64,000 nt of DNA from Synchiropus splendidus (Eukaryota; Chordata; Actinopteri; Syngnathiformes; Callionymidae). The notes under the pieces are model-generated. The model had not been told where the DNA came from and searched no databases. It was given only the letters and a program-made list of their open reading frames with translations. A program made the position numbers and the translations under genes. The stretch covers positions 15,380,501-15,444,500 of the forward strand of contig NC_071335.1 of NCBI RefSeq assembly GCF_027744825.2. Direction: 5' to 3'. This document shows, piece by piece, positions 13,040 through 25,700 of the stretch; within the stretch, counting starts at the first letter, position 1; each line of letters starts with the position of its first letter.

Positions 13040-16000
13040 TATATACATAGAAGAAAGCAGCTTGATGATGGAGAGAGTGTAGCTCTTATGACCATTTTTT
13101 GTGTTGCCAATGTATTTGACTCAAATTCTAAACATCTTTACTGCACTTCATGCACTACACATAGCTTGACCCCTGAAATATCCTGCCTGAAAGGTCTGGA
13201 AAGAAAGAAAAAAACGATCTGCCATGCTCACAGTGTGAACGATCAAAGCTGTTTCCAGAAAACTGAAGGTTAGAAAAGGTGACAGCATGATGTGTTGTGG
13301 AGGTTGTTGCGTCAGATGATTGTAGAGATATGTTGAAACTCCAATAAGAAAACGCCCTGTTTGAGAAGAGTGTGTAGGAACAGTCTACAGCAGTTGCTGT
13401 GCTGAGTGTATCGCTGGTATCATGTGCTGGCCCTACAGCAGCAGCCTCACCAACGTAAGGACAAATCAGACGTATGAGTCGAGAAGTTTGAGTTTCCGCT
13501 GGTCTTACAGCTACAGTATGTTGTGTCATAATACAATCATGCTCTTTGGAAACCTGGGGAGCAGGTGGCGCTAGCAAGCGAAAAACAAAGTTAGATAAGC
13601 TTTAACATTGCCATGTGTACAGCTAATCGCAGCGAGTGCTGCATTCATGCTCATTCTCCTGTCAACCAATGGAAAAAACTAATGAAAATAAAGTGACTTA
13701 TAGGCACCTAAAGAACAACAACACAACAACAACAACCAGCCGTAGACAATGAAACTAAATATTACAGTTGCGCACTAAATCACTGACACAGCGCAATGGT
13801 CAAGAGATGGGAAGGGTGAGAACCATCAGGCAGTGACCCAGTTAGAGAACAGACAACACATACCTACGGCGAAGCCAGGATTCAGCCAAGCACGCTTCTG
13901 CCAACTTTGATTTGACACTGTGAGGTTGATGAGACAACATACAAGTGTGCATCCACAAACAGGAACCGGAGTGTGGGTGTGTCTGCCACTGGCTGATGAT
14001 GTTGCAAGTGTAGATATGGCATCATCAAAGCATGTTTCCTCTTGTGGTCAGCCGACAGAGTTCAGATCAACAGGCTAGGTGAGGCAGAAATGTCCAAGGC
14101 ATGCAGGGAATCCAATATTACAGCGTGATGCAGGATGACCAGGCTTGGGATTAGTCAGAAATGTGCCACCACCACACCATTCAAGACCAAACTCACACAC
14201 ACATATGGAAACCAGCTGCTTACCTTTCGTCATGCATCAGTGAGGATGACAATAAGAGAACATTTTGCTTAGATTTGCCTTTTGTACTTGCCTCCACCCT
14301 TCATTCAGACGATCAAAAAATAAGTGGGTAAGTCACACGTGAAAAGTTTGACGATGATGAGTCATGTCCATGTTTCCTATCATTTTCTTATTTTCACAAA
14401 ATGCGCTTCAATATTTTTACTTCGATCGAAGCTTGCATTGCTCAACACTGAAACAAAATGCCTTTATGGTTGATGTAAAACTGGTGTGTGAAGGAATATT
14501 TGATAAACATTTGGATCGACATTATTGTCACCCAAGCATTAAGCAAATGTCAGGTCTACAAAAATATCAACAGTCGGAAAAGTACTGGTATTGATCCAGC
14601 ACTGCAACCATTTAATACAAGTTTCTCCATTCAGTGCAGCAACAGACACCAGGATTCTAGCCTTCATGATGAACTGCGACACCGAAACATGCATGGACGC
14701 ATGCTGAAAATTACAACCGACTCAACCTATGCTGTTAAAAAAAAAAAAAAAACAGAAATACAAGCCCAAACTTTGAAAATAAATAATATAAATAAAACAA
14801 GAAATCTGTTTTTCATATTATGTTTTTTTTTCTTGTTTTATGCCATTTTAACAGTTTGTCATTTTCTTTCTCCATAGTATTGAATATCTTATTGATATAG
14901 AGTGTCAATTTTAGTCAACTAAACATGTCTAAAATCACTCAAGTCTTAATTTTTGCTCTCCTTACCTGTCTTTCTAAAGCATATCATTAAAATACATGAC
15001 ACTACAGCATGGAGAAAGACATACGGAGAAGCTTCCTGATGCACTGATAGAAAACACAGCACCAGGGCATTGAAACACAGTGAGATTCAATCCAAAACAA
15101 GTAGCTGTGTTGCGCAGAATGTTCCCACAGGACTTCTGCAAGAGGAGAAGTTTGTGTTTTATGTGTGCGTCTGTGTGTAGCGCAGCAGGACTTTTACAGA
15201 GGGCAATAAAGCATGGCATTATAAAGTGAAGGGAAGAACATTTGGACTGCAATGGACTGACAAGATGTATTAGACATATTTTAGAGCAACAATGCATCCT
15301 GCAATAAACAGTGACAATATGACCCCATCATGAGAAAGCGCACCACTAGCACCGGCTGATTAAACTGCGCTGCCACTGGGTCCACGAGCTGCGGCCGACA
15401 AAAAGGCTGCAGTTCTCTTTTGTCAGTACAGAAAGGGACAGTGGAGCAGTTGATTAAAAGTTTGTGACCTGGAAGATTCTGAATACAATCTGCATATTAA
15501 TGAAGGCCCAGAGGCGGGATTCCCTTCCAGACAGATTTAGAACCTCATGACTACAGGCTACATCCTGACACAGATTAACTAAAACCCAAACTTTGACAAT
15601 TGCTGCCACAACAAACCACGACCTCAGAGTCACAGACTGGCTCAGGATGTTGTATATCAGCATAAGAAATTATGTTTCAGGAGTGGATTAGACAGTGATA
15701 AAGACTTCAAATGTTGCGACAATAATAATTTGCTAATAGTAGGGTTTACATTTTCATACACTTGAGTGGCTATTGTTTTCCAAAGAGAGTCATAACGTTG
15801 ATAAACATTTTAACGTGGTCAGTTTTATAGTTTTACTCTGACTCCAAGAGTGCAACATAATTGCACTCAGAGGGCCTGTGCTGGAGTCGTGATGAGCCGA
15901 GCTCTGCCTCTCAAGCATGACACCCTTGACCTTGTTCTCTGGGTCATTACTAAACGCTATTGAGCATAGCTGGCTGTAGGAATGCAGATTGGGAGCTGTG

Positions 16001-18246
16001 ACTTGTCCTAAGGACTCAAGAAGCTGGTGTCTTGGTGTCCTGATCATAGAAATCCAGGCTCTTGTTTCCAACCTTGTGAGGGCATTACAGTCTTTTTCAA
16101 ATGTAATGAAAAGAATCTTCATTTCAAAACCTTGCATTAACTTAAGACAAAAGCTTCTCTTCAGGATTCGACTGTGACATCTCACAGCCCACCCATTTCA
16201 TTGTTTACCAAGATTCACATCCATTATTAACTGACCCTGGCCACAGAGGACTGAGCTTCCAAGAAGAAAACAAATTGCAGATTTAGGTTATATAATCATA
16301 AACAACTGACTGTGCTGAACCACAGATATTGCCACATGACAGTGTTGTTGCTATTTACGCATTCGTGAACTCAAGTGACTAGATCAGCTGCAGCCCCTAA
16401 ACTTCCAGACCACATAATAAAGGCATTATAGCTGTTCAGTCCATGTTGCTTTATTTCAGTTGTCACATGCCAGGACCTTCAGCGCTCTTGCCTCAGGGAG
16501 ATAAATCTACAAGGTGACGACTGGAGCTATCAAAAGAGCTGCTGTCTGCTTCCTCAAAAGCTCATTTGACTGAAATCCTGGCACTATTCTGCCTGGTCCA
16601 ACACTGACCTCATTACCATGGTGACTACAATATCAGTGTGAATGGATCCCGGCAGCTTAGAAAGACTGACTGAGTGATAAGGTGCTTTGATGGTCATCTT
16701 AACACACACACCACCAAACTACACACATGAAAAAGGTGACAATTGCTGAGTTCTGGTGTGACATATGTGAACACAGTTTTTAAACTGCACCTGGTGTGGG
16801 CAATAAATACATGAACCCCTGGACACTGTTGTGCGTATTCATATTCTACATTGTAATTCAGGTCAGCAACAATAGCTCTTTTAAAGTACAACAAAGGCAA
16901 CATACATTTGAAAAGAAAACTGAATGAAAAACAAAATCTGGCTGCATAACATCAGGATGAAAGTACTCCAGAGATGTGTGAAAACAGCATAATTTATGTT
17001 TCAGTGCAATCTTAATTCATGCTCCTACTTCATGGATGTTTTGTGATGACATCATTATGTTTAATGCAGTGACCCTGGAATTGGTGCACTGAAAAATGGT
17101 CAATGTGAGAGACGTGTGTTTATCCGTGATTAATCTGTGTCATTTGGATGGATTATTTTTGTCATTCATTAATCAAAATATATTGCTTACATTCCTCATT
17201 TTAGTGTATCCTAAAGACAGTGTTACAATAAAATGGAAAATATATTAAGCAAAAGATTATATATTTTTGAAGAAATAATGCAGCAAAAAAATCAACACAA
17301 GAAATATGAAGCTCATTCTCCAGGCGTCTAATAAAAAAATGAAAATAGAATGACTTAAGAAAATGACTTCAACACAAAGAGGTACTGTGCCACACGCCCA
17401 AGACACAAAGAAGATTCTCGTCACAAAATACAACACAGTAACAGCCAATAGCAGCAGACAATATAAAATACTACTGCTGTGCACTGAAATGTTGGCAGTT
17501 GGACACATGCTGTGACTATTCATCAGAAATATAACCTTCACTCCAGCTGACTGTTGATCTGAATGGACATTGTGGCAATGTGATGTATTTGCATTATATA
17601 TAGAAATAGAAAGTCACATGCAGGCGGATAAACAGAAGTCATCTGTTCTCCCTGTCGGGCCGGATGCTCTCAGTAATTCATCCACTCTCAAGTGTATAAT
17701 AAAAGTTATTCTAACCCCACCCCGCTGGGACCTTTGGCTCTGGCAACCAAACAACTGTGGAATCCAAACACTCGGCCCACACATGCATCACATCAAACAA
17801 CCCTCTCGCTGTGGACGCACAATAGCATGAAACAAGAGAAGGCTCATCCTCAATTTCGAGACACAACCCTGCTGTAAACCGCTACGTGTTGGAATCGTTT
17901 TACATCCAGCCATTGTTTCTTAAATATTTTTAAAGATTGAGTTAAGGTCAAAGCAAGACGATATATATAGGAAAACATCCAATGAAAAGTTGTACAAAGT
18001 AAGAAAAAAAATAAAAGACTGGTAATATATTCAGGAAGGTTCATAGTCAGTGGACTGAAAGGAAGACTCTGAGGCCAATGCAGCATAGTTTGTGCTGTGT
18101 GGTCGTCCTTTTAATCTAAGAAATTCATCTATCAATTGTCATCCTCTTATATGAGGTCCAAGCAAAGAGGCCCGGGCAAAAATGAGAGGGCACACTGATG
18201 TGTTTCAAGGACACATCTTTCAAGTGTGTCCTGCATCTCCTCACAG

Positions 18247-18328
18247 CAGGACAAGCCTGGCAACTGCATTGTCATGACTGAAGACTCAGGCTCAGCTTCA
18301 GTGTCAATCTCCCATCCTTCTGTCACAG
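18247..18328 (+). other. Candidate 82-base cassette exon, plus strand
   Basis: A good acceptor (CATCTCCTCACAG) and donor (CACAG|GTAAAC) bracket 82 bases that are open in one frame, encoding a Ser-rich peptide (27 full codons plus one base). No neighbouring exon was found, and the peptide is not one I recognise. Confidence 0.2.
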
Positions 18329-20632
18329 GTAAACAAAACACTGAGATACTTTTACTCCTCTGCCATGGAACCTTTCACTTGCAATGGCTGAGTTTCTCCA
18401 CTGGACGAGACACATTAACACAATGACCCTTTCAGGGTGCGACTCCCAAGTTCACTCTTGTTGACAACCCTTTATGCTAGCTTGTCAAAAGGAGAAGAAG
18501 AAAAGTGGAAGACATGTGTTCAGTATTTCAGGACAGCTAAATACATTTTCACTGATTTGGCCAGTAAGGTGTACAATAATGTTTATATTCGTAATTATAA
18601 TTTAGTCAGACTGCAGTAGGCTCTGCCCCCATTTCAATAGTATCACGAGAAGGGGCCCTCATGTTGGAAAGACAATGGCAATTACATTGCAGGAACCATG
18701 ATCTAAAGAAATAGACAGCCAACATGTTTAACATCAAGACTGCCCCAAATGACTAAATGCAGAACTGCTGGCAGGAAACCCCCACAGCAAATAAATGAAA
18801 GATGAAGTCATCCCCTCAGAGTGGGGAGAAAAAGCCAAGATAATAAAATGACTCCAGCTTGAGAACAAACAAAAGAAAAACATTGGAGTCCAAGAATCAA
18901 TCGCTTTGCGGCGTGCAGAAGGAGTGGAGCCACATGTTTTTGATAAGTGTACTAGCAGAGCTGCATGAGGTCATGATGAAGTCATCTCAGCACAGGTTTT
19001 CTGGGCTGTGCGCAACCAAAAATGCCCTGAAGACTTTTGGAAGGAGTATTTTAATTTGGGAGGCGCTGTAGAATATCACGCTGTGTCCGAACACGTCTCG
19101 CTCTGCTTCACAATGAGGAGTTTACAGATAGATGCAGAGGAAGGTGGAGTGAAATGGAAGGAGGTTTACAGCGCTTTAGTGAGACCTGCCATGATGTGTG
19201 GTCTACAGACTCAAAAAGTTTGGTTAGTGATGAGATTTGCAAAGTTTTCATGAGGAAATTAATATCCACAAACAGCATTCGCAAAGTGTCCAAGAGCAGG
19301 TGGTGCTGAAGAGTTCATCTGGGAGTAACAGCAGTCTGAGGGAAATGAACAGTCAAAACATTTTCGGGCACACAACATCAATGAATGGAATATTGACCAA
19401 AACACCATCAAAACTCACAGCTCATGATAGGCATATAAGGGTAGTTTCTGGACTTCCTAAACCGAAGGCTTTTTGTGTGTTAAAGCTTATATGTGTGGAT
19501 GTTGAAGTTGTGAGAGTGGCAGGTTCGTCCCTAATGATCAGACTAAAGGGAACAACTTTGGGATGCAGATACGTGTATAAAAGTAAATTTCAGATAGATA
19601 TCTAAAATGGCATGCCATATTATACTTTTCTATGGCCACATATATTAATATAGAATAAACGCAAGGCTGACAAAACGTAAGGCTGTCAAGAGTCTATATT
19701 TGAATTTCTTGTATTTATTTAGCAGTTGAGTTTTGTGATGTTGCTGTTGAGACCAAGACCAATGAGGGGCGAAAATCAACCGAATGAGTACAGAAACATA
19801 AGTCATGAAGTTATTCATTGCTGGAAAAGAAGCAGCGATCATTTTTTTTCGGTCAAGCCCACACCCTCTCGGAGAGGCAGAATTCTATCCTGCGTGTATA
19901 CGTTGCTACTTCCCGTAATACCATATCCAGCAGGGTCCTTGCAGAATACTTAAAAAATAAAAGCACTATCAAGGATTTGAAAAGACATTTCCTACTTTTG
20001 TGAATAAAACAGAGTTTGGAAGCCATAAAAGAGTCTTACACTCCATTGACCACATGCATCATAATTGCTAGTATAATAATATGTTTTTCCTGAGCAGAGT
20101 TTTAGTTTGGTAGCAATGAAACAGACAGACTTGCAGTAGTGGACCAGATGAAGACACACAGGAAGTATCATTTGATTCTAATGTGTATTTTCAGAATAAA
20201 GCTCCATTGAATATGACTACAGTATATGCGTCATGATTTGTATCGTATCATTATGCTTTTGTTGGGCGACTTTACGGTGCAAGTATTCACAAAGGCTCTC
20301 AACATTAGCTATTCAAAATCACACCATAATCACACATAAAACTTGCCACAGTTTCTACTGTAAATGACAAACTGTATTCTAAGACGTTTCTCTCTCAATC
20401 CCGAGAAGTGCAGCCCAGTTGGACTTCCTTTAATAGGACCAGTTTCTATGGGTACTGACCACTGCTGAGAGCTAAATCAGCAACTACCAGGTGTCATTTT
20501 TGGCAGTACCCACCAAGTTCACGTTCATGACCTTGTAACAGTGAGAGCGCATTGGTGACTTCTGACGTACGAATACAGCAACTTTCAGTCAATATGCGGC
20601 TATGGAACATAAATATAAAAATATACGTTTAC

Positions 20633-21096
20633 CTTTCGTAGCGTTTCGATGAGCCGTAGCACTCCGTAAAGAAAACAATCCAAATTTTGTCCACTACTAC
20701 TCACGTGCGAATTCCACAACTTGAACTCCGAGAGGCGGAACACGTTTTACTGATCTCAAATAATCCGGATAGGCCAAGCCCTTGACGGCAAACGCTCTCG
20801 TCCGTGTGGATGTTATGTAGATCTGGATTTATGATCAAAGCGGAAGTGCATGTGCACAATATTGCAGGAAGCGATAAAGTGTTGCTTGCAAACTACACGG
20901 ATAAATGTGACACATTTGTTAACACATAGATCCATGACGCTAGTAAACAGCTTTCTGCTACGGCACCATTCAACTTCTTCGTGGACTTTTCTTCTTCTGG
21001 CGGACGGCACTACGCGGTCAACGTTGTATAACGTTTCCATCTACAGGTCAATTACCATTATTACAACATGTGCCCGCTACGTGCTAGATATGCTTG
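20633..21096. promoter_or_regulatory. Possible bidirectional promoter with divergent first exons
   Basis: The stretch has more CpG than its surroundings and contains CACGTG (20703-20708) and an ETS-like GCGGAAGTG near 20840. It is bounded by a minus-strand donor (CTACGAAAG|GTAAAC, exon edge 20633) and a plus-strand donor (ATGCTTG|GTGAGT, exon edge 21096). The minus-strand exon is open for about 120 bases in one frame but has no ATG. Neither downstream partner exon was found. Confidence 0.25.
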
Positions 21097-22568
21097 GTGA
21101 GTGAAGACATCTATAACTGAGCTTCCCCACCAGACTTCCTAGCCTCTCCTTACATGTTGTTGTTTTTTTAATTCATTAACAACACTTTTTAAAAATCTTG
21201 TCACGTGTAGTGCTCTGCTCGGTCACTAGGTGGAGCCGCTGTCACCAGTTACGCTGCGCGCGCACCGTCATGTGCGCTGAATCGAGCACGGTTTTTTATC
21301 ACTTTCAGTTCTTCCAACGCAAGAGGAGATACTGATCAAAATAGCTTGAATGCATGAAGATGTGATATGATATCATGACCAGCGAGTCAAATAGAAAATC
21401 CACGCGTCACCTGTCTTCACCTCACAGCTGCATCTCCTTCAATCAGTGATCTAAAAACGGTGAAGGGTCTGGGCCACTTCACAGCTCCGGTGTAGTAGAA
21501 CCAAAATTACCGCAATGAATGACTTTCTATTTATAGAGCCAGCTATTTTCCCCTGTAGTCGCAACAATGTCACAAGGACAGCTGGGGAAGATGATGGGGC
21601 GTGGAAGAGGAATATAAAATTAGAATGCCAAATATGTGACCTTTGAATGTCACAAGATATGACCTCCAAATTCTACTTAAAACTGAGGCTTTAAGGGCAC
21701 CTTAAATGATAAATAATGAGCATAATGTGTTGCAGTATCTGCAATTCATTTAAACACAAATTTATACAAAAACAGTGTATAATATTTAATTTACGATCAT
21801 GTCAAATGTTCCTTTTTTTTCATGTATAGTTAGCTTTAAGAGATACCGGAAATGTTATTATTGAGTACAGTAATACACCTTCAATACTCCCTCCATGTTA
21901 TGTTCTTAGTTTAATGTTCCATGATGGTTTCTGTTCTTGCTGTAGTTTTAATGTAGCACCTCAAGAGAGTCCAGGTTGTTGTCACTGACCAATGGGTTTA
22001 TTCGCTGTACCTCGGTTAGAGACACCATAATAAGATCACGAAACTTAGTACTTCCTTTTTTGTGTTGGTTTTTTTTTATTTGATTTTAAGATAAACCACA
22101 CCATGGTGTACTGGAGGAAACCTGAGTGCCTGGAGGAACTAAACGTTTTGTACACAAATAACATGATACAGTAATGCGAACACCACTCTACAACACTGAA
22201 TTCATCAAACAATCTTTGTTATTTTATTATATGTCTATGAAGGCAGGATAAAACATGAACAGGATTTGGATTCAAAACTCATGTGACTGTAAGCAGTGAT
22301 GAATCAGATGAGAAAAACCCAAATATTCCAGACTAAAATGAAAGGACAAGACAGTGTGGTCAATGCTTCCATGTTTGAGGCTATTTTCGTCCACATTCCT
22401 CACAACTAAAGTTTGCCTGCTTCCTGAGAGGAGTGATTTTCTAACTAAACGCTATGACACACACACCATGTTGCACCTTTTCCTCCTGACCACATCCTCC
22501 GAGCCAGCCTCCAAAAATGATTTTCCCTCCCCTTTGCTTTCAAACACGAGCCCCAGTCACTCCCCTGA

Positions 22569-22609
22569 CCAATCACAGGGAGATGAACAAGCAGAGGGCT
22601 GATATATAA
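22569..22609 (+). promoter_or_regulatory. Core promoter of the SOD-repeat gene (CCAAT and TATA box)
   Basis: A CCAAT pentamer lies at 22569-22573 and a TATATAA box at 22603-22609. The TATA box is about 135 bases before the first ATG, so transcription would begin near 22630-22640 and leave a 5' UTR of roughly 105 bases. A focused TATA promoter suits a regulated, tissue-restricted gene better than a housekeeping one; that last point is inference. Confidence 0.5.
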
Positions 22610-22743
22610 CATCTGCAAACCAGCCACTCATGACACACACACAACACACTCCATCTTTCCTGTTTACCTCTCCAACTGAAATAGACCTTGATTTTGCTCG
22701 CTCATTCGGTTTAGGTTGAGGAAGATTGTTTCCTGCCTTTGTG

Positions 22744-25700
22744 ATGGGGTTTCCCGCCGCGAAAATGTGTCTTCTGAGGGCCCTCCTGTTCGCATCCCTG
22801 CTTGGTGAGTATTCTCAAATCTAATCAGTCTAGTAACTTCATTTAGCAGCCAACAGTCTTAAACCATGTGCTTTGGATGTAGAGAGGCAGGATGTTAAAC
22901 ATCGTTTCCACTCTAGTTGATGTTCAAAGGCGCCATCAATCATCCAGTTCAGTCATCCTACTGCAGGAATAGTAAAGCATTCTCCACGTTCTTTGTTGAA
23001 CCTGTCGAGCTGTGAAATAAGTTTATGTGTAAGAAACTAAGGCATTATGTGGCAGGTTACTTGACCCTGAATACGGCAGAACAGAGCTTGTTTGAACAGG
23101 CATTTTACAGGAAATTTCAAACTTTTATTTACCCAATGCTAGCCCTCTGCAAACACATTACAAATAAGTCTTTTTTTATCATTCACACCTAAATTGTAGA
23201 AGAGCTTTAACCTTAGTGGTGTATTATCAGTGGTTTATTCTTTTAGTGTGATTTTTGTAATGTTTGTAAAGTTAATGCCAAACATCAAAGTCGTATTTGT
23301 CGGTCCTTCCTAAACAGCACAACAAAGCTATATGGAAACGTGTCTGGCATGTCAAACTCAAAAACATTTTTATGTGACTGTTGCCTCTGATGAATGATCT
23401 TTCGGCATTCCCACCCATCATGAACTCAAATAGTTGTTGCAGTTCACTAGTCATGTCCCATTTTCGATCTGTATGTATGCTCTGGATGTTTGTGACGGCA
23501 GAACCATGGATGAAATCATAACTAATGACAAGCTAAACACCTTCAAATCTTAACTGATCAGGGCTTGCAGCATGATGAGTTCAGAAAGATGCGGGCGCAA
23601 AGTGACATTTGACCTGATGGAATAATGTTTGTGAGAGGGCTCAGCTATCCTGGTCATCATAAAAGTGGAGGTTTGAATATGGCAAACAGACCAGCCAACA
23701 GTCAAGGAGAACGTTTGACATTCTATCCATGGATAGAAGTCTTTGTCAGTTCTGAGGAGCTGCTTTGGAGTTGAGACTCATATCACTCCAGCTGAATGGG
23801 CAAATATGGTAATGAACAAGGTATTGATATGTCATAGATGTCCAAGTGTTATTAGTATACAGCCAGCTGTTACAACTCTCAGCTGTGAAAAGCTTTAAGA
23901 AGCAAAAGAAAAGCAAACTTAGGAAGAGTTTTGCCACAGCAGGAATCCAGTGAGTCAACTCAGAGTTCTTCTTCTCTCTGCACTCACTGCCATAAGAGTA
24001 CAAATGCAAACATTTGAGACTTTATATCCACAAAGTCACTCGAGTCAGCTGTTCCAAATTCCAAGCTGGATAAACTCATTTACATTTTATTCCCCTGTAA
24101 AATATTGTATTTCATCATCATGCCAAACTGAATTCAAAGAATGGTTTTCCAAGAAAACAACCACTGTATGTGTATAAATCAACGAAATAAATAAAAATAA
24201 CATTCTTGGTTCCGTACACGTCAGACTATTTAGTGATTTGTTAAGTATTAACAATCTTTATACAGAGAAATCGCATATTCATGAGGGAAGAAAAAGCTAA
24301 CAAATTGTTGCACCTTCACAGCGCTTGATAAACGGTTAATATTAATGTTAATATATTATGTTAAAATATATTTAAAATTATACTATACTTGTACTTGTTA
24401 CTATACTTGTTGTTTCATTTTAGGATTTTTCATTAATCCCTTGGTTGCACAGCGTTGTTGTGGTTAGTGCTGTGTCTTCCCACTGTCCAAAAACAAGGGA
24501 GGTTAACTTATGATTTCCAAATTGTCTGTTAGTCTGACTGTATGAGAGGGTTTTCCGTCTGTGTGTCCCACTGTGGACCGTTCTGGGTTTTCATAGCTGA
24601 CCTGTACTTTGAACCTCATGGTGGAATGAGCTGAAAATGAATTACGTGACATCAATGACATCTCTCCGTAAGAGTATAAAGATTTTCAAAATGAAAACGA
24701 CATAATCTATACACATTGAAATGGTAGCGTAAAAAACCCTAATTAAAATTCAGTTAAAATGAAAATTAATCAGCAGATGCAAAAAGCATTCTTGAAATAT
24801 TATTTTCCCACTAGATAAAATGTAAATAAAGTTTATGCACATAAATATATCCTATATCAAAATTTAAATTTAGAATTGTACTGCTCTGAAGTGAATGATT
24901 AACATATAAATGAATGAAACCTTGACACAAAAATTGGAACAAATTTCAACGAACTGGTGAAATAATGTGAAATATGTATTAATGAATTAACATAGAATTA
25001 TGTTAATTAATGCATTCGTGATTCATGTTGTGCTTTTGCATTAATGTAAACCAATAGAGAGTAAATTGTTTTACCATTTTCTCGCTCAGGTGTCTCATCT
25101 TCAACTCAATTCCTGGCCACACTGAACATGGGAGGGGTCACAGGTCAAGTGAACTTTGACTCCAACTCTACAATGGCCTCTGTCAACATCTCAGGCGCTG
25201 GATCATGTGGTGCTCTGAACTTCACTGTCACTGGATTTCCGGTCATGTACGGCCATTTTGCCCAACCGTGTGAAGAGTCGAATATCGGTTCGACGATGTT
25301 CACCTTCACCGCCGACCCAGTGTCAAATGTTAATGTATCACATCTGTTTGTTGACCGGTCAAGTCTGGATGACCTCTCACTGTCCCTGCAGACCTGCAAC
25401 GGCACTAAGGTGTGCACTGTTGTAAGTCAAGGTCAGAAAACGATGACTCAGCAGTCCCGGTTCACAGGTCCGACTGCTGGTGATGTTTATATTCGTCAGA
25501 ACAACGGGAGCACAAGGATCCTTTCAGACCTCTTCACCATCAATCTGCTCAGATCTTCGCACGAGGAGACCACTCTGTTCAGCTCAGCAAGCACGGCCGC
25601 CAGTTGTGAAGTTCTTCTTGGCAGCTTGAATGCCTCAGCATTGACAAATCTTGGCACTGTCCGGGTGGGATCACCTTTGAGTCGTGAGAAGTCCCGCCTT

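Larger units (their letters stand above)
1..20600. other. Long stretch without a recognisable protein-coding gene
   Basis: Both strands were read for conserved domains and for chains of splice-compatible exons. The open frames are short (under 145 codons), compositionally unremarkable and not recognised. Repeats found here are listed separately. The stretch may be intergenic or the long first intron of a minus-strand gene that leaves the window on the left. Isolated exon-like pieces at about 1291-1510 (minus) and 18247-18328 (plus) are described separately. Confidence 0.6.

Noticed and set aside
13155..13577. 140-codon minus-strand open frame
   Set aside because: No recognisable domain, no splice context, and biased composition typical of chance frames.
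14736..14752. Poly(A) tract as a processed pseudogene tail
   Set aside because: No upstream sequence resembles a spliced mRNA, and no target duplication is visible.
14224..14966. Two consensus-like minus-strand splice donors (edges 14224 and 14966)
   Set aside because: Such 9-base matches are expected by chance about this often in 64 kb, and the sequence before them carries stops or no conserved protein.
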